Source: Syntrophomonas sp. UBA4807 | Lineage (GTDB): Bacteria > Bacillota > Syntrophomonadia > Syntrophomonadales > Syntrophomonadaceae | Reading direction: 5' to 3' | DNA length: 45,799 bases | Assembly: GCA_002402575.1 (NCBI GenBank) | Contig: DHGD01000102.1 | Coordinates: forward strand, 7,280-53,078 | Shown here: piece after piece, positions 15,928 to 24,782 of the stretch | Layout of the letters: the number at the start of each line of letters is the position of its first letter | How positions within the stretch are numbered: the stretch's first letter is position 1 | Translations under genes and position numbers: made by a program | The notes under the pieces: generated by a model | The model's input: the letters and a program-made list of their open reading frames with translations, nothing else | The model's database searches: none | What the model was told of the DNA's origin: nothing

Positions 15928-18714
15928 TCACTCCAACGGAATTAACCGAAGGTTTTTCACCAGTTGACGAAAAGCCTCCTTCTCGGCCTGACCTTCAAGA
16001 TAATAGGGGGAATCAGCCGTATCGAAGCTGGTTTTGGCCTGCGGCACCAGCTTTATTGCCATAATACTACCCTTTTTCTTAACCTGGCACAAGCCCAGTT
16101 CAACAAGTACCTGCAAATGAGCTTTTAAATCGCGAGGTGAAAATGACATCGCGCTTACTGCAGACAATGTCTGGCAGATGCTATCCGCCCCGCCCTGCAG
16201 AGCTTGCGGATGCATTTCCCGCAACGCCTGGTACAATGGCTGCAGCGTCTCCATATCCGGGTAGAGGCCTTGCAAATACTGCCAGTTAGCCTCCACCTGC
16301 TGTGTTTTGAACATTGCTCCCAGGGGGGCGTCTCCCGGAGATGCAAATTCCAAAAATAATTGGCTGATTTCCATATTGCTGAAGGGCAGATCAGCCAGCC
16401 ATATTCCGTCAAGGTCTTTAACGGGAGCACCGCAAGCCCTGCCATCGGTGAGCAGATATCCGCAGACAGAGCGGGTAAATTGCATTCTCATCTGACGGCG
16501 CCGCTTAATATCATTCAAGCCAATTTCATTAAAAACGTGCTGGCGTTGGTTCCAAGCCCGCATGGTTTTGGGGCGGTTGACGTAAACTGCATATCGTCCC
16601 AGGGGAAGCATCTCTCCGTCTACAATAGGGAACGCCATGGATAACGGATTAGGAGCCGCCGGGTTGCTGCCCTCACCGCTATCAGTTGAGACCGCTGCTT
16701 CCGCAATGGCTTGTAAATCCACAGTATGCGCCAGACCCCAGGTAAGGCCTTTACGCTGCAAATAAAAGCTATAAGCACTGCTCATCAGGCAAATAGCAGG
16801 CCCACCTGCCAGCAGGGCTTTTTCCCCGGCTTGGCGGCGGGCAAATGGCAGGCGGCCGTGCAGGCTGTACAGTGCTGCATCGCAGAACCACAACTCCAGA
16901 TACTGCCTGAGTTTATCCGCTACCCGGCAGGTGGGGACAGTGATTACCGCGGTCTGCTGCCGCTCCAGAACGGCAATGGCTGTGGCAAGCCATTCTGGCA
17001 GTGATTTGACGCTCTGCGCTTCGGTTTGATAGGCAGGCCTCATTTGTCTGACCTTAAGCTGCAGGCTGGTCCGTCCCCTGAATTGGTTGCGGTCCAGTTG
17101 GAAACTGATATCGGCACGGAAATGACTTGATTTGAAATCTGCCAGATACGGCTTGCCGAATGCGATAACACCCAATTCGGTACCCTGCAGGCGGGCTTTG
17201 AAGTGCTGTCCTTGTGAACCCACCATAGCCGCTTGCTCCAAGGCCGCTCCCCTAACCGCCAGAACCGGAGCCGGGTTACCGGAACCGAAAGGCTCCAAAG
17301 CCTGAATTTCTTGCCACAGCCCACAGTCAACCTCTGCGGAAGTAAGCTCCACGTCTATATAATGTTCCATCTGCTTTTCAACTTCCGGGATGTGCTGCAG
17401 GGTCCAGTACTGCACAGACTCTTCAAAGGCGGCCAGTTTTGATTTTTCTATGGTCAGGCCTGCTGCCATAGGATGGCCCCCGAATTGGAGGAGATGGCTG
17501 CGGCAGGCTTGTAAAGCGGCATTGATATCAAAGCCCTCAATGCTGCGGCACGACCCCCGCCCGATATCATCTTCCCAGCTGATGAGGATGACCGGTTTAC
17601 GGTGTTCTTCACAGAGCCTGGAGGCAACTATGCCCAAAACCCCATGATGCCAGGCGCTGCCGTCCACAATCAGTACGGTTCTGTCCAACAGAGAGGGTTG
17701 GCGGGCTATCTTTAGCGCGACTTCACGTAGTATGATCTCCTCGGTGCGTTTGCGCTCTTCGTTAAGGCGGTGAAGTGTTTCTGCCAGGTAGTAGGCTTGC
17801 TGCTCTTCAGGAGTATGGAGCAGTTCCACACTGAGCCGGGCATGGTCCAACCGGCCGGCCGCGTTGAGCCGGGGCGCCAGTATGAATCCGATTTGCCAGG
17901 CGCTAAGCCGTTCTTCCGGCTTAATCCCGCAAATTTCCATCAAAGCCTTAAGCCCGGGACGAGTGCTTGATGCCAGACATTCAAGACCGCTTCTCACCAG
18001 AATGCGGTTGTCTTCGGTAAGGTCGACCAGGTCGGCCACAGTAGCCAGGGCGACCAGGTCAAGCCACAGCTTGCCCTCAGGCTCAATCCCCAGAGCACGG
18101 GCAAGCTGGAAGGCCACCCCGGCGCCGCACAGCTTGCGGCATCCCGTATTGCTGTTATCCAACTGCGGATTAACAATGGCCTCCGCTTCAGGAAGAATAT
18201 CGCCGGGAACATGATGGTCGGTAATGACCACTTTCAGGCCCAATCCCTTGGCGGCAGCCACCTCGTCTATCGATCTGATGCCGCAGTCCACAGTTATCAG
18301 CAGGCGATAACCCTGCTCCGCCAATCGTTGCATGACTTCCACGTTCAACCCATAGCCTTCTTGAAAACGATCAGGTATATAGTAATCCACTCTCGCCCCC
18401 AGCGTCTGCAGGCACTCCAGCAGTATAACGGTGCTGCATACCCCGTCCACATCGTAATCTCCATATATAACTATGGAGTGTTTGGCTTGAAGCGCATCCG
18501 CAATTATCTGTACGGCTGCATTCATACCATGCATTTGGCAGGGAGAGGTAAGTTCTTCCCAGCTTGGCGACAGAAAGCGGCGGCATTGTTCTTCAGTGCG
18601 GCAGCCGCGCTGCTGCAGCAGTATCGCCAAGGTTATGCTAATACCCAGGCGCTCCGCCATAATCCCGGCTAACTCTAAATCATAAGGTCGGAATTTCCAT
18701 ACCGGTGCATTCAT
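15928..18714 (-). CDS. recJ: Single-stranded-DNA-specific exonuclease RecJ, long form
   Basis: RecJ degrades single-stranded DNA 5' to 3' in recombination and repair. The catalytic DHH motifs are clear: GDYDVDG (residues 85-91), VDCG (142-145), TDHH (165-168), then LDLVALATVADLVDL and the DHHA1 motif LLQFGGHPMAAGL. At 928 residues it is much longer than E. coli RecJ (about 570). The extra C-terminal 350 residues look like the extension found in Firmicutes RecJ and include a segment resembling a degenerate helicase-like fold (TAIAVLERQQTAVITVPTC onward). ATG 18714 follows AGGAGGAG. It is the first gene of the recJ-relA-dtd-MBL series. Confidence 0.93.
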   Translation of the reverse strand: MNAPVWKFRPYDLELAGIMAERLGISITLAILLQQRGCRTEEQCRRFLSPSWEELTSPCQMHGMNAAVQIIADALQAKHSIVIYGDYDVDGVCSTVILLECLQTLGARVDYYIPDRFQEGYGLNVEVMQRLAEQGYRLLITVDCGIRSIDEVAAAKGLGLKVVITDHHVPGDILPEAEAIVNPQLDNSNTGCRKLCGAGVAFQLARALGIEPEGKLWLDLVALATVADLVDLTEDNRILVRSGLECLASSTRPGLKALMEICGIKPEERLSAWQIGFILAPRLNAAGRLDHARLSVELLHTPEEQQAYYLAETLHRLNEERKRTEEIILREVALKIARQPSLLDRTVLIVDGSAWHHGVLGIVASRLCEEHRKPVILISWEDDIGRGSCRSIEGFDINAALQACRSHLLQFGGHPMAAGLTIEKSKLAAFEESVQYWTLQHIPEVEKQMEHYIDVELTSAEVDCGLWQEIQALEPFGSGNPAPVLAVRGAALEQAAMVGSQGQHFKARLQGTELGVIAFGKPYLADFKSSHFRADISFQLDRNQFRGRTSLQLKVRQMRPAYQTEAQSVKSLPEWLATAIAVLERQQTAVITVPTCRVADKLRQYLELWFCDAALYSLHGRLPFARRQAGEKALLAGGPAICLMSSAYSFYLQRKGLTWGLAHTVDLQAIAEAAVSTDSGEGSNPAAPNPLSMAFPIVDGEMLPLGRYAVYVNRPKTMRAWNQRQHVFNEIGLNDIKRRRQMRMQFTRSVCGYLLTDGRACGAPVKDLDGIWLADLPFSNMEISQLFLEFASPGDAPLGAMFKTQQVEANWQYLQGLYPDMETLQPLYQALREMHPQALQGGADSICQTLSAVSAMSFSPRDLKAHLQVLVELGLCQVKKKGSIMAIKLVPQAKTSFDTADSPYYLEGQAEKEAFRQLVKNLRLIPLE

Positions 18715-18760
18715 AGAATTTCTCCTCCTGCCGCCTCAAGCGGCTGCAGATATCTAATAA

Positions 18761-18766
18761 ATTATA
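18761..18766 (-). promoter_or_regulatory. -10 element upstream of recJ
   Basis: A perfect TATAAT (minus strand 18766-18761) lies about 47 bases before the recJ ATG. No convincing -35 at 16-18 bases was found (TTGCTA is 20 bases upstream), so this is a tentative promoter. Confidence 0.4.
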
Positions 18767-18850
18767 AAACAAAGCTGACGGTTAGATAGCAATCTTTTTC
18801 GGTTGGTAGCGAAACAACCGTTTTTCACCCACTGCATCATGATAAGTTAA

Positions 18851-18908
18851 CTTGTTTAGATAACCTTACAATTGTACGCAATATCATACAATCGAGGTTG
18901 TGAACAAG
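18851..18908. promoter_or_regulatory. Large imperfect inverted repeat, candidate activator binding site
   Basis: Three nested arms are nearly co-centred: CTTGTT (18851-18856) with AACAAG (18903-18908), AACCT (18862-18866) with AGGTT (18895-18899), and ATTGTA (18871-18876) with TACAAT (18887-18892). The centre lies about 200 bases upstream of the predicted start of the sigma-54 promoter at 19062, a usual distance for an enhancer-binding activator. Function is inference. Confidence 0.45.
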
Positions 18909-19061
18909 GCCTCCCGTCAAGGCTCTTATTGACCTGACGATCTTCTTTACAGCGCATATCAGTGGCGATTGAGGGAGTTGGGCATTGGCTGGGGCTATGG
19001 TTGTAATCCTGCACAGTATAAACCGGACTTTAAAAGGCCCATTTAAAAATAATCCGGTTAG

Positions 19062-19077
19062 TGGCACAACATTTGCA
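19062..19077 (+). promoter_or_regulatory. Sigma-54 (-24/-12) promoter of the gdh-gcdA pair
   Basis: TGGCACA-ACAT-TTGCA matches the sigma-54 consensus TGGCACG-N4-TTGCA with exact spacing. It is directly preceded by a spaced inverted repeat, AACCGGA (19021-19027) and TCCGGTT (19053-19059). The start would be near 19088, leaving a leader of about 240 bases to the ATG at 19327. Confidence 0.85.
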
Positions 19078-19326
19078 TTATTTATAGGTAATCGTTCAAC
19101 CCGTTGGTTAAGGGGGGATGTTTTAATAGATCCCGCAGGATATGGCTGCCGTAACATCGCTTAATAATGAATTACGCCGGGGGGTTAAAATTTAGCCATA
19201 TTACTGCCTTAGTCTCGGCAAGATAACGTCAAACATATTGTGCTCACAACAAAGCTGAATCTTATCGAAGGCCTTTATCCCCCTCAAATATCAATTGATT
19301 ACAAATCGTGTGGGAGGCAGATTTTA

Positions 19327-20484
19327 ATGAATTTTGATTTAACAGACGAACAAAAAATGGTACAGGAGATGGCTAGAAATTTCGCTGAGAAGGAGATCGC
19401 GCCCTACGTGGAGCAGGACGAGGAAAACCACTTCTATCGCAGAGAGATACTTACCAAAATGGGTGAACTGGGGCTTTTAGGATGGAGTATTCCGGAAGAA
19501 TACGGCGGAAACGGCATGGGCTGGATGGAAGCTGTTTTGGCCCTTTACGAAATCGCCAAAGTGCATACCTCCTGGAGGCTGAGTATAAGCGGCAATTGCT
19601 GGGGTCCGGCGATGACTATCAACCAATATGGCACCAAAGAACAGAAGGAAAAATATATCCCCAAATTGATCAGTGGTGAGCACGTCGGCAGCTTTGCTAT
19701 CACAGAAGCCAATTCCGGTTCCGATGTAGCCAGCATGAAGACCTTTGCACAGGATAAAGGCGATCACTGGCTGATGAATGGCAGCAAGATGTGGATCTCA
19801 GGCGGACATGTTTCCGATGTGGGGCTGGTATATGCGGTAACCGAAAAGGGCGCCGGGCACAACGGGTTGTCCTGCTTCATCGTTGATTTCAATAACACCC
19901 CTGGCATTACCAGAATCCCGATTCACACTAAAGTTGGCATGTGGACCGCCCCCACTTCTGAGTTGGTATTTGAAAATGCGGTTATTCCCAAAGAAAACCT
20001 GTTAGGGCCTTTAAACAAAGGCTTCTTTATCTGCATGTGGCAATTGAACAATACCCGTATGGGTTGTGCCACAGGTGCGGCCGCCCTATCCGCCGCTGCC
20101 CTGGAAGGTTCGGTGCAGTACGCCAATGAACGCACCCAGTTTGGTAAACCTATTGGTAAATACCAGATGATACAGGCCCAGTTGGCAGAAATGAAACTGG
20201 AAGATGAGGCCGCCAAGTATCTGGTCTATCGCGCTGCCTGGTTGAAAGACAAAGGATTGCCCAACCAGCAGGCCACCTCTATCGCTAAACTGTTTGGCTG
20301 CCAGGCTGCGGTGCATGCTGCCAACATGGCCATGAAAATCTACGGCTCCTATGGGTACTCCACCGAATATCCGTGCGGAAGATGGCTGCGTGATGCCAAG
20401 CAGTTTGAAACCCTGGAAGGCACCTCCAATATGCATATGCAGATCATCGCCAACATTGAGCTGGGTTATCAGCCCAACAGATAA
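19327..20484 (+). CDS. Acyl-CoA dehydrogenase, probable non-decarboxylating glutaryl-CoA dehydrogenase
   Basis: The 385-residue flavoprotein has the acyl-CoA dehydrogenase fold, with SFAITEANSGSD, the RTQFGKPIGKYQMIQ segment and the catalytic Glu364 in TLEGT. Two points suggest glutaryl-CoA as substrate. Arg84 (TSWRLSIS) aligns with the glutarate-carboxylate-binding Arg94 of human GCDH (GYRSAMSV). The next gene is gcdA. The residue before the catalytic Glu is Leu, whereas decarboxylating enzymes have Tyr; from the literature as I recall it, loss of that Tyr goes with enzymes that stop at glutaconyl-CoA. I start at ATG 19327 behind GGGAGG; the frame extends upstream without a ribosome site. 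Substrate remains inference. Confidence 0.8.
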   Translation: MNFDLTDEQKMVQEMARNFAEKEIAPYVEQDEENHFYRREILTKMGELGLLGWSIPEEYGGNGMGWMEAVLALYEIAKVHTSWRLSISGNCWGPAMTINQYGTKEQKEKYIPKLISGEHVGSFAITEANSGSDVASMKTFAQDKGDHWLMNGSKMWISGGHVSDVGLVYAVTEKGAGHNGLSCFIVDFNNTPGITRIPIHTKVGMWTAPTSELVFENAVIPKENLLGPLNKGFFICMWQLNNTRMGCATGAAALSAAALEGSVQYANERTQFGKPIGKYQMIQAQLAEMKLEDEAAKYLVYRAAWLKDKGLPNQQATSIAKLFGCQAAVHAANMAMKIYGSYGYSTEYPCGRWLRDAKQFETLEGTSNMHMQIIANIELGYQPNR

Positions 20485-20531
20485 AATCAGGTAACGAGCA
20501 GTTATTCTTGAATAAAGAAGGGAGAAAGAAG

Positions 20532-22277
20532 ATGAGCGAATACGGGTTTTCGTTACATCCATATTTTAAGGAGATGCCCGGCATCGGCAAAGCCTTGAAA
20601 AAGGTCAATAAAGCCAATTTGGAAGAGCTTAAGGCAGTCGAAGCCGGCATAGCCGCAGAAATTGAAAGAGTCAAACAATCTGGTAAGGCTACTGAATTGA
20701 TGAACAAGAGAGGCGAATGGGATGTATGGCAGCGCCTTGAATACCTGGTCGATCCCGGCACCTGGTGTTCCCTGCATACCATCTATGATCCCGATAGCAA
20801 TGAAGAAGGCAGCACCGGGGTTGTCGACGGACTGGGCAAAATCTCCGGGAAATGGGCGGTGATCATCGCCTCAAACAACAAAATCATGGCCGGTGCCTGG
20901 ATTGCGGGGCAAGCCGACAATATCCTCAGGGTTACCGATATCGCCAAGAGACTGCACATACCGCTGGTGTGGGTGCTTAATTGCAGCGGTGTAAAACTGA
21001 TGGAGCAGGAAGAGGTATATCCTAACCGCAGAGGTAACGGAACCACTTTCTATCGGCATGCCGAACTGGAGCAGATGGGTATCCCGGTTATTGTCGGTAT
21101 TTATGGTACCAATCCTGCCGGGGGCGGTTACCATGGCATCAGCCCCACCACTTTGATTGCCCATAAAGACGCTAATATCGCCGTAGGCGGAGGAGGGATA
21201 GTGGGCGGTATGTCACCCAAAGGGTATTTTGATGAAGAAACGGCCGAGGCTCTTATTGATGCTACCCGGCAACTATCCTCAACCCCTCCCGGCCGAGTCG
21301 AAATACATTATAACGGCACTGGTTTCTTCAGAGAAGTTTGCGAAACTGAAGAAGCAGTATTGGATAGAATTAAAAAATACATGCAGGATATGCCGGCTTA
21401 CCACCCCGATTTCTTCCGGGTAGCTGATCCGGTTGAGCCTAAATTCCCGGCTGAAGACCTCTATAGCCTGGTGCCTTACAATCAGCGAAGGACCTACTCA
21501 ATGCCAGAGGTTTTGGCCCGCCTGTTTGACAACAGCGAACACCTGGAGTACAAACCTGATTATGGCCCGGAAGTTTATTGTGGACTGGCCAAAATGGATG
21601 GTTATTTGTGCGGTGTGATTGGGAACAACCAAGGTGCTCTTGGTGCTGAATATCCTGAGTACACCGATAAGTATCAGGGTATGGGAGGCAAACTGTACCG
21701 CCAGGGCCTTATCAAGATGAGCGAGTTTGTAACCTTCTGCGGGCGTGACCGCATTCCCATGATATGGGTGCAGGACACCACCGGCATTGACGTGGGTGAT
21801 ATCGCTGAAAGAGCTGAACTCTTAGGTCTGGGTCAATCGCTTATCTATTCCATAGAAAACACCGAACTGCCCATGATGCTGGTGGTTCTCAGAAAAGGAA
21901 CTGCCGCCGCCCATTATGTAATGGGCGGCCCTAATGCCAACAATAACAATGTCTTCACTCTGGGCACAGCCGCCACCGAGATTTATGTAATGCACGGTGA
22001 GACAGCCGCCGCTGCCACATATTCGCGCCGCCTGGTGAAAGAAAAGGATGCTGGCAAACCGTTGGAGCCCATTATTGAAAAGATGAATGCCATCGTTAAG
22101 GACTACTATGAAAAATCCCGACCCGGCTACTGCGCCAAGAGGGGCTTCGTGGATGAAGTGGTCAAGATGGACGAGTTGCGTAAATACTGCAAGGCATTTG
22201 TAGGCGCTTCTTACCAGAACCCAACCTCGATATGTCCGCCACATCAAATGATAACCCCGAGAATTATAAAAGGCTAA
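20532..22277 (+). CDS. gcdA: Glutaconyl-CoA decarboxylase, alpha (carboxyltransferase) subunit
   Basis: The 581-residue protein follows the sequence of Acidaminococcus GcdA (about 587 residues) along its whole length as I recall it: LVYVLNCSGVK-like VWVLNCSGVKLMEQEEVYPNRRG, IPVIVGIYGTNPAGGGYH, GGKLYRQGL, WVQDTTGIDVG, LRKGTAAAHYVMGGP and the C-terminal ICPPHQMI. GcdA transfers CO2 from glutaconyl-CoA to biotin on the carrier subunit, producing crotonyl-CoA; in the full complex the membrane subunit uses the carboxybiotin to pump sodium. The biotin carrier, GcdB and GcdD are not in the window. ATG 20532 follows AAGGGAG, 47 bases after the dehydrogenase stop, so the two form one operon ending at a strong terminator. 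Confidence 0.88.
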   Translation: MSEYGFSLHPYFKEMPGIGKALKKVNKANLEELKAVEAGIAAEIERVKQSGKATELMNKRGEWDVWQRLEYLVDPGTWCSLHTIYDPDSNEEGSTGVVDGLGKISGKWAVIIASNNKIMAGAWIAGQADNILRVTDIAKRLHIPLVWVLNCSGVKLMEQEEVYPNRRGNGTTFYRHAELEQMGIPVIVGIYGTNPAGGGYHGISPTTLIAHKDANIAVGGGGIVGGMSPKGYFDEETAEALIDATRQLSSTPPGRVEIHYNGTGFFREVCETEEAVLDRIKKYMQDMPAYHPDFFRVADPVEPKFPAEDLYSLVPYNQRRTYSMPEVLARLFDNSEHLEYKPDYGPEVYCGLAKMDGYLCGVIGNNQGALGAEYPEYTDKYQGMGGKLYRQGLIKMSEFVTFCGRDRIPMIWVQDTTGIDVGDIAERAELLGLGQSLIYSIENTELPMMLVVLRKGTAAAHYVMGGPNANNNNVFTLGTAATEIYVMHGETAAAATYSRRLVKEKDAGKPLEPIIEKMNAIVKDYYEKSRPGYCAKRGFVDEVVKMDELRKYCKAFVGASYQNPTSICPPHQMITPRIIKG

Positions 22278-22324
22278 TTAAATCCATTACTACCCCTCCT
22301 CAACAGTATGGATTTAAACTCAAC

Positions 22325-22365
22325 AAACCCGCTGGTTTACCCCGAACCAGCGGGTTTGTCTTCAT
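22325..22365 (+). terminator. Intrinsic terminator of the gdh-gcdA operon
   Basis: A perfect 13-bp stem (22325-22337 with 22345-22357) with a 7-base loop is followed by GTCTTCATT. It lies about 50 bases after the gcdA stop. Confidence 0.85.
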
Positions 22366-22658
22366 TGTATGGTCAGGGCCGCTTATTTTGAAAGTCAACT
22401 TGCCAATATATTTAAAGATTAGAATTTTGTATCTTAAAGTTTATTTCAGTGTTTCTTTCATTTTTCAACACAGTTTTTGGTAATGAAATCGATCATCAGT
22501 AGGTTTATACTTAAAAGCAAAACAAAATATTAATCTTTTTTAGCTGCCATCCATGTCGAATCTTACACTTTCAACCAGTTAATGGCCGGAATAACAGCTG
22601 CCTGCCACAGATGTGAAGCTTTGTCTATTATCAGGGCCCGCGAGAAAGGATGAGCTAG
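22366..22658. other. AT-rich leader region of the sigma-54 activator gene
   Basis: About 290 AT-rich bases lie between the gcdA terminator and the activator ATG. I found no sigma-54 promoter with correct spacing (TGGCCGG near 22582 has its GC one base out of register) and no convincing sigma-A pair, so the activator's own promoter is unresolved. Confidence 0.4.
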
Positions 22659-24773
22659 ATGGAATTTGTGACTTTTCCCAATTCACTGATTTCCGTTAAG
22701 GACTTGATCAATAAGGATTTCCAGGCTCTAAGTCCTGAGGATTCATTGCGCACAGTGGTAAGCAAGTACAAAGAGACTCAGGTCGAGACTCTGCCAGTGG
22801 TTGACAAAGAAGGCAGCCTGGTAGGGGTATTCCCCCGCGGCAGGCTTTATAATGCTATTTTGGACGGTAGAAGCATGGACGAACCCTGCGGGTCGTATAT
22901 GGTTACCTCCCCAGCCACTCTTTCTTCCGACCTCAGCTACAATGATCTAACCTTCAGCCTGAGGGTTAACCAGACCCGGGTAGGAACAATTCCTGTGGTT
23001 GACAAGGACAACAAGATAGTGGGGATGGCCGGGAAACTGGAGTATGTAAGAACCACCCTGGGGCTTACCAGAAAAGCCCAGGCACATCTGGAGTCAATCT
23101 TCAATGCTATGAGTGAGGCTATGGTGGTCACCGACCATAAAGGTGAAATCGGGAACATCAACCGGGAAGCGGAAATTCTTTTTGGCATATCCGCACCTGA
23201 CGTGATAGGTCAGTTTATAACAATGGTGTTTCCGGAAATAGAATTTGATCTTTTGCGCCGCAAACATGTTAAACGTACCGTACGAGGCGTTCCGGTAATA
23301 ATGAATAGAGTACCGATTATAGTAGACAACACGACTACTGGTATGACCTACGTTTTTTTAGATTTGTCCGAAGTGGAGGAAATTGCAGCCGAACTGGAGA
23401 TCGTACAAGAACTTCAAGCGGTTCTAAAAGCTGTTTTAAGCGCTTCCTCTGATGGAATGTTTATATGTGATCAGCAAGGATTAATTAAGTATTATAACGC
23501 AGGGGCCTTGAAGCTGATCGAGGATTCGCCCCACATTCTGGCAGGTCAACCGATATCACAATACTTGGGCGATTGCACTGCCCTTGACACCGTCAAAAAA
23601 ACCGGCCTCCCCGAAGTGGAAGTGTGCACAATTAACGGGCGCAATTGCATAGTTTCACATATTCCCATAAAAGGGGACTTAGGTAAGGAGCTTCCGGTGG
23701 GCATTGTCAGCGCCTTCTACCTGGACGATAATCGCTTGACTGAGCAGCTGGCTCACCGGTGGTTTTCATTAAAACAACAGGTGCAATACTATCGTGAAGA
23801 ATTGGAAAAATACGGTGGTTCCGACAGTATTGCCTTTAATAAGATCATTTCCGCAAATTCTCGTTTTGTAGCCCTTAAGGAGGAAGCCGAGCGAGTGGCG
23901 CGCAGCTCTTCCACGGTTTTGCTCACCGGGGAAAGCGGGGTGGGGAAAGACATGTTCGCCCGGGCTATTCATGCTGCCAGTAATCGTTGTCGGCTGCCGT
24001 TTGTGAAAGTCAATTGCGCTGCCATCCCCGAAACGCTTTTGGAGTCGGAGTTGTTCGGATATGAGCCGGGGTCATTTACCGGTGCATTGAAGAAAGGCAA
24101 AACGGGTTACTTTGAGCAAGCTCATAAAGGGACTATTTTCCTCGACGAAATTGGGGAGATGCCTCTTTCCATTCAAGTCAAAGTGTTGCAGGTTTTACAG
24201 GAGAAGCAGTTTATGCGCGTCGGTGGCACACGCACCCAGACCGTGGACGTGCGCATCATCGCCGCAACCAACCGGGATTTACGCGAAGCCATGGCTAAGG
24301 GGCTGTTCCGGGATGATCTGTATTATCGTTTAAACGTAATAGAATTCAGCCTGCCTCCGCTGCGTGCCCGTTCTGAAGATATTCTGCCCCTGGCCGAAGA
24401 ATTTGTGAAAAAATACAACCGTATTTTAGGCACCCATGTTACTGGGCTGTCTGAAGAAGCCCGTAGTCTGTTGACGTCTTATTCCTGGCCGGGGAATATT
24501 CGCGAGTTGGAGAATGCCATTGAGCGAGCGGCCAACTATGTATGGGAAGGGGAGATTAAGCGGTCTCACCTCCCGGCTCATATATGCGAAACTCGTGCAG
24601 CGCAAAATATTGAAACTGAATATCCGACATTGTCCTCATTAGAGGATGTTGAAAAAGACATCCTGGCCGATGCCTTACGTAAAACTCAAGGCAATAAAAG
24701 CGCGGCGGCCCGGCTGCTGCAGATCAGTCGTTCCTCATTATATGACAAACTGGCCAAACACGGCCTTAATTAA
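22659..24773 (+). CDS. Sigma-54-dependent enhancer-binding activator with CBS and PAS domains (paralogue 1)
   Basis: The 704-residue protein has two CBS domains (about 13-70 and 78-135), which often bind adenine nucleotides. Two PAS-like domains follow (about 145-245 and 255-360), then a coiled linker. The AAA+ sigma-54 domain has Walker A GESGVGKD (424-431), the sigma-54 loop as GSFTGA (471-476, first Ala of GAFTGA is Ser) and Walker B GTIFLDEIGE (491-500). A C-terminal Fis-type helix-turn-helix ends in SRSSLYDKLAKHGLN. Such proteins open sigma-54 promoters on receiving a signal. No receiver domain is present, so sensing is through CBS/PAS. It follows the gdh-gcdA operon and is its likely activator. 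A close paralogue lies at 39376-41481. ATG 22659 follows AAAGGA. Confidence 0.93.
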   Translation: MEFVTFPNSLISVKDLINKDFQALSPEDSLRTVVSKYKETQVETLPVVDKEGSLVGVFPRGRLYNAILDGRSMDEPCGSYMVTSPATLSSDLSYNDLTFSLRVNQTRVGTIPVVDKDNKIVGMAGKLEYVRTTLGLTRKAQAHLESIFNAMSEAMVVTDHKGEIGNINREAEILFGISAPDVIGQFITMVFPEIEFDLLRRKHVKRTVRGVPVIMNRVPIIVDNTTTGMTYVFLDLSEVEEIAAELEIVQELQAVLKAVLSASSDGMFICDQQGLIKYYNAGALKLIEDSPHILAGQPISQYLGDCTALDTVKKTGLPEVEVCTINGRNCIVSHIPIKGDLGKELPVGIVSAFYLDDNRLTEQLAHRWFSLKQQVQYYREELEKYGGSDSIAFNKIISANSRFVALKEEAERVARSSSTVLLTGESGVGKDMFARAIHAASNRCRLPFVKVNCAAIPETLLESELFGYEPGSFTGALKKGKTGYFEQAHKGTIFLDEIGEMPLSIQVKVLQVLQEKQFMRVGGTRTQTVDVRIIAATNRDLREAMAKGLFRDDLYYRLNVIEFSLPPLRARSEDILPLAEEFVKKYNRILGTHVTGLSEEARSLLTSYSWPGNIRELENAIERAANYVWEGEIKRSHLPAHICETRAAQNIETEYPTLSSLEDVEKDILADALRKTQGNKSAAARLLQISRSSLYDKLAKHGLN

Positions 24774-24782
24774 GAACTGCGA

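Noticed and set aside
18837..19157. Minus-strand open frame of 106 codons in the recJ-gdh gap
   Set aside because: It covers the sigma-54 promoter and the inverted repeats, has no ribosome site, and its translation resembles no family.
19240..19326. Upstream extension of the glutaryl-CoA dehydrogenase-like gene
   Set aside because: The extension starts with a non-ATG codon without a ribosome site, while ATG 19327 has GGGAGG and gives the normal family N-terminus.
22232..22483. Plus-strand open frame after gcdA
   Set aside because: It begins inside the end of gcdA in another frame and runs through the terminator hairpin at 22325-22357; no ribosome site.
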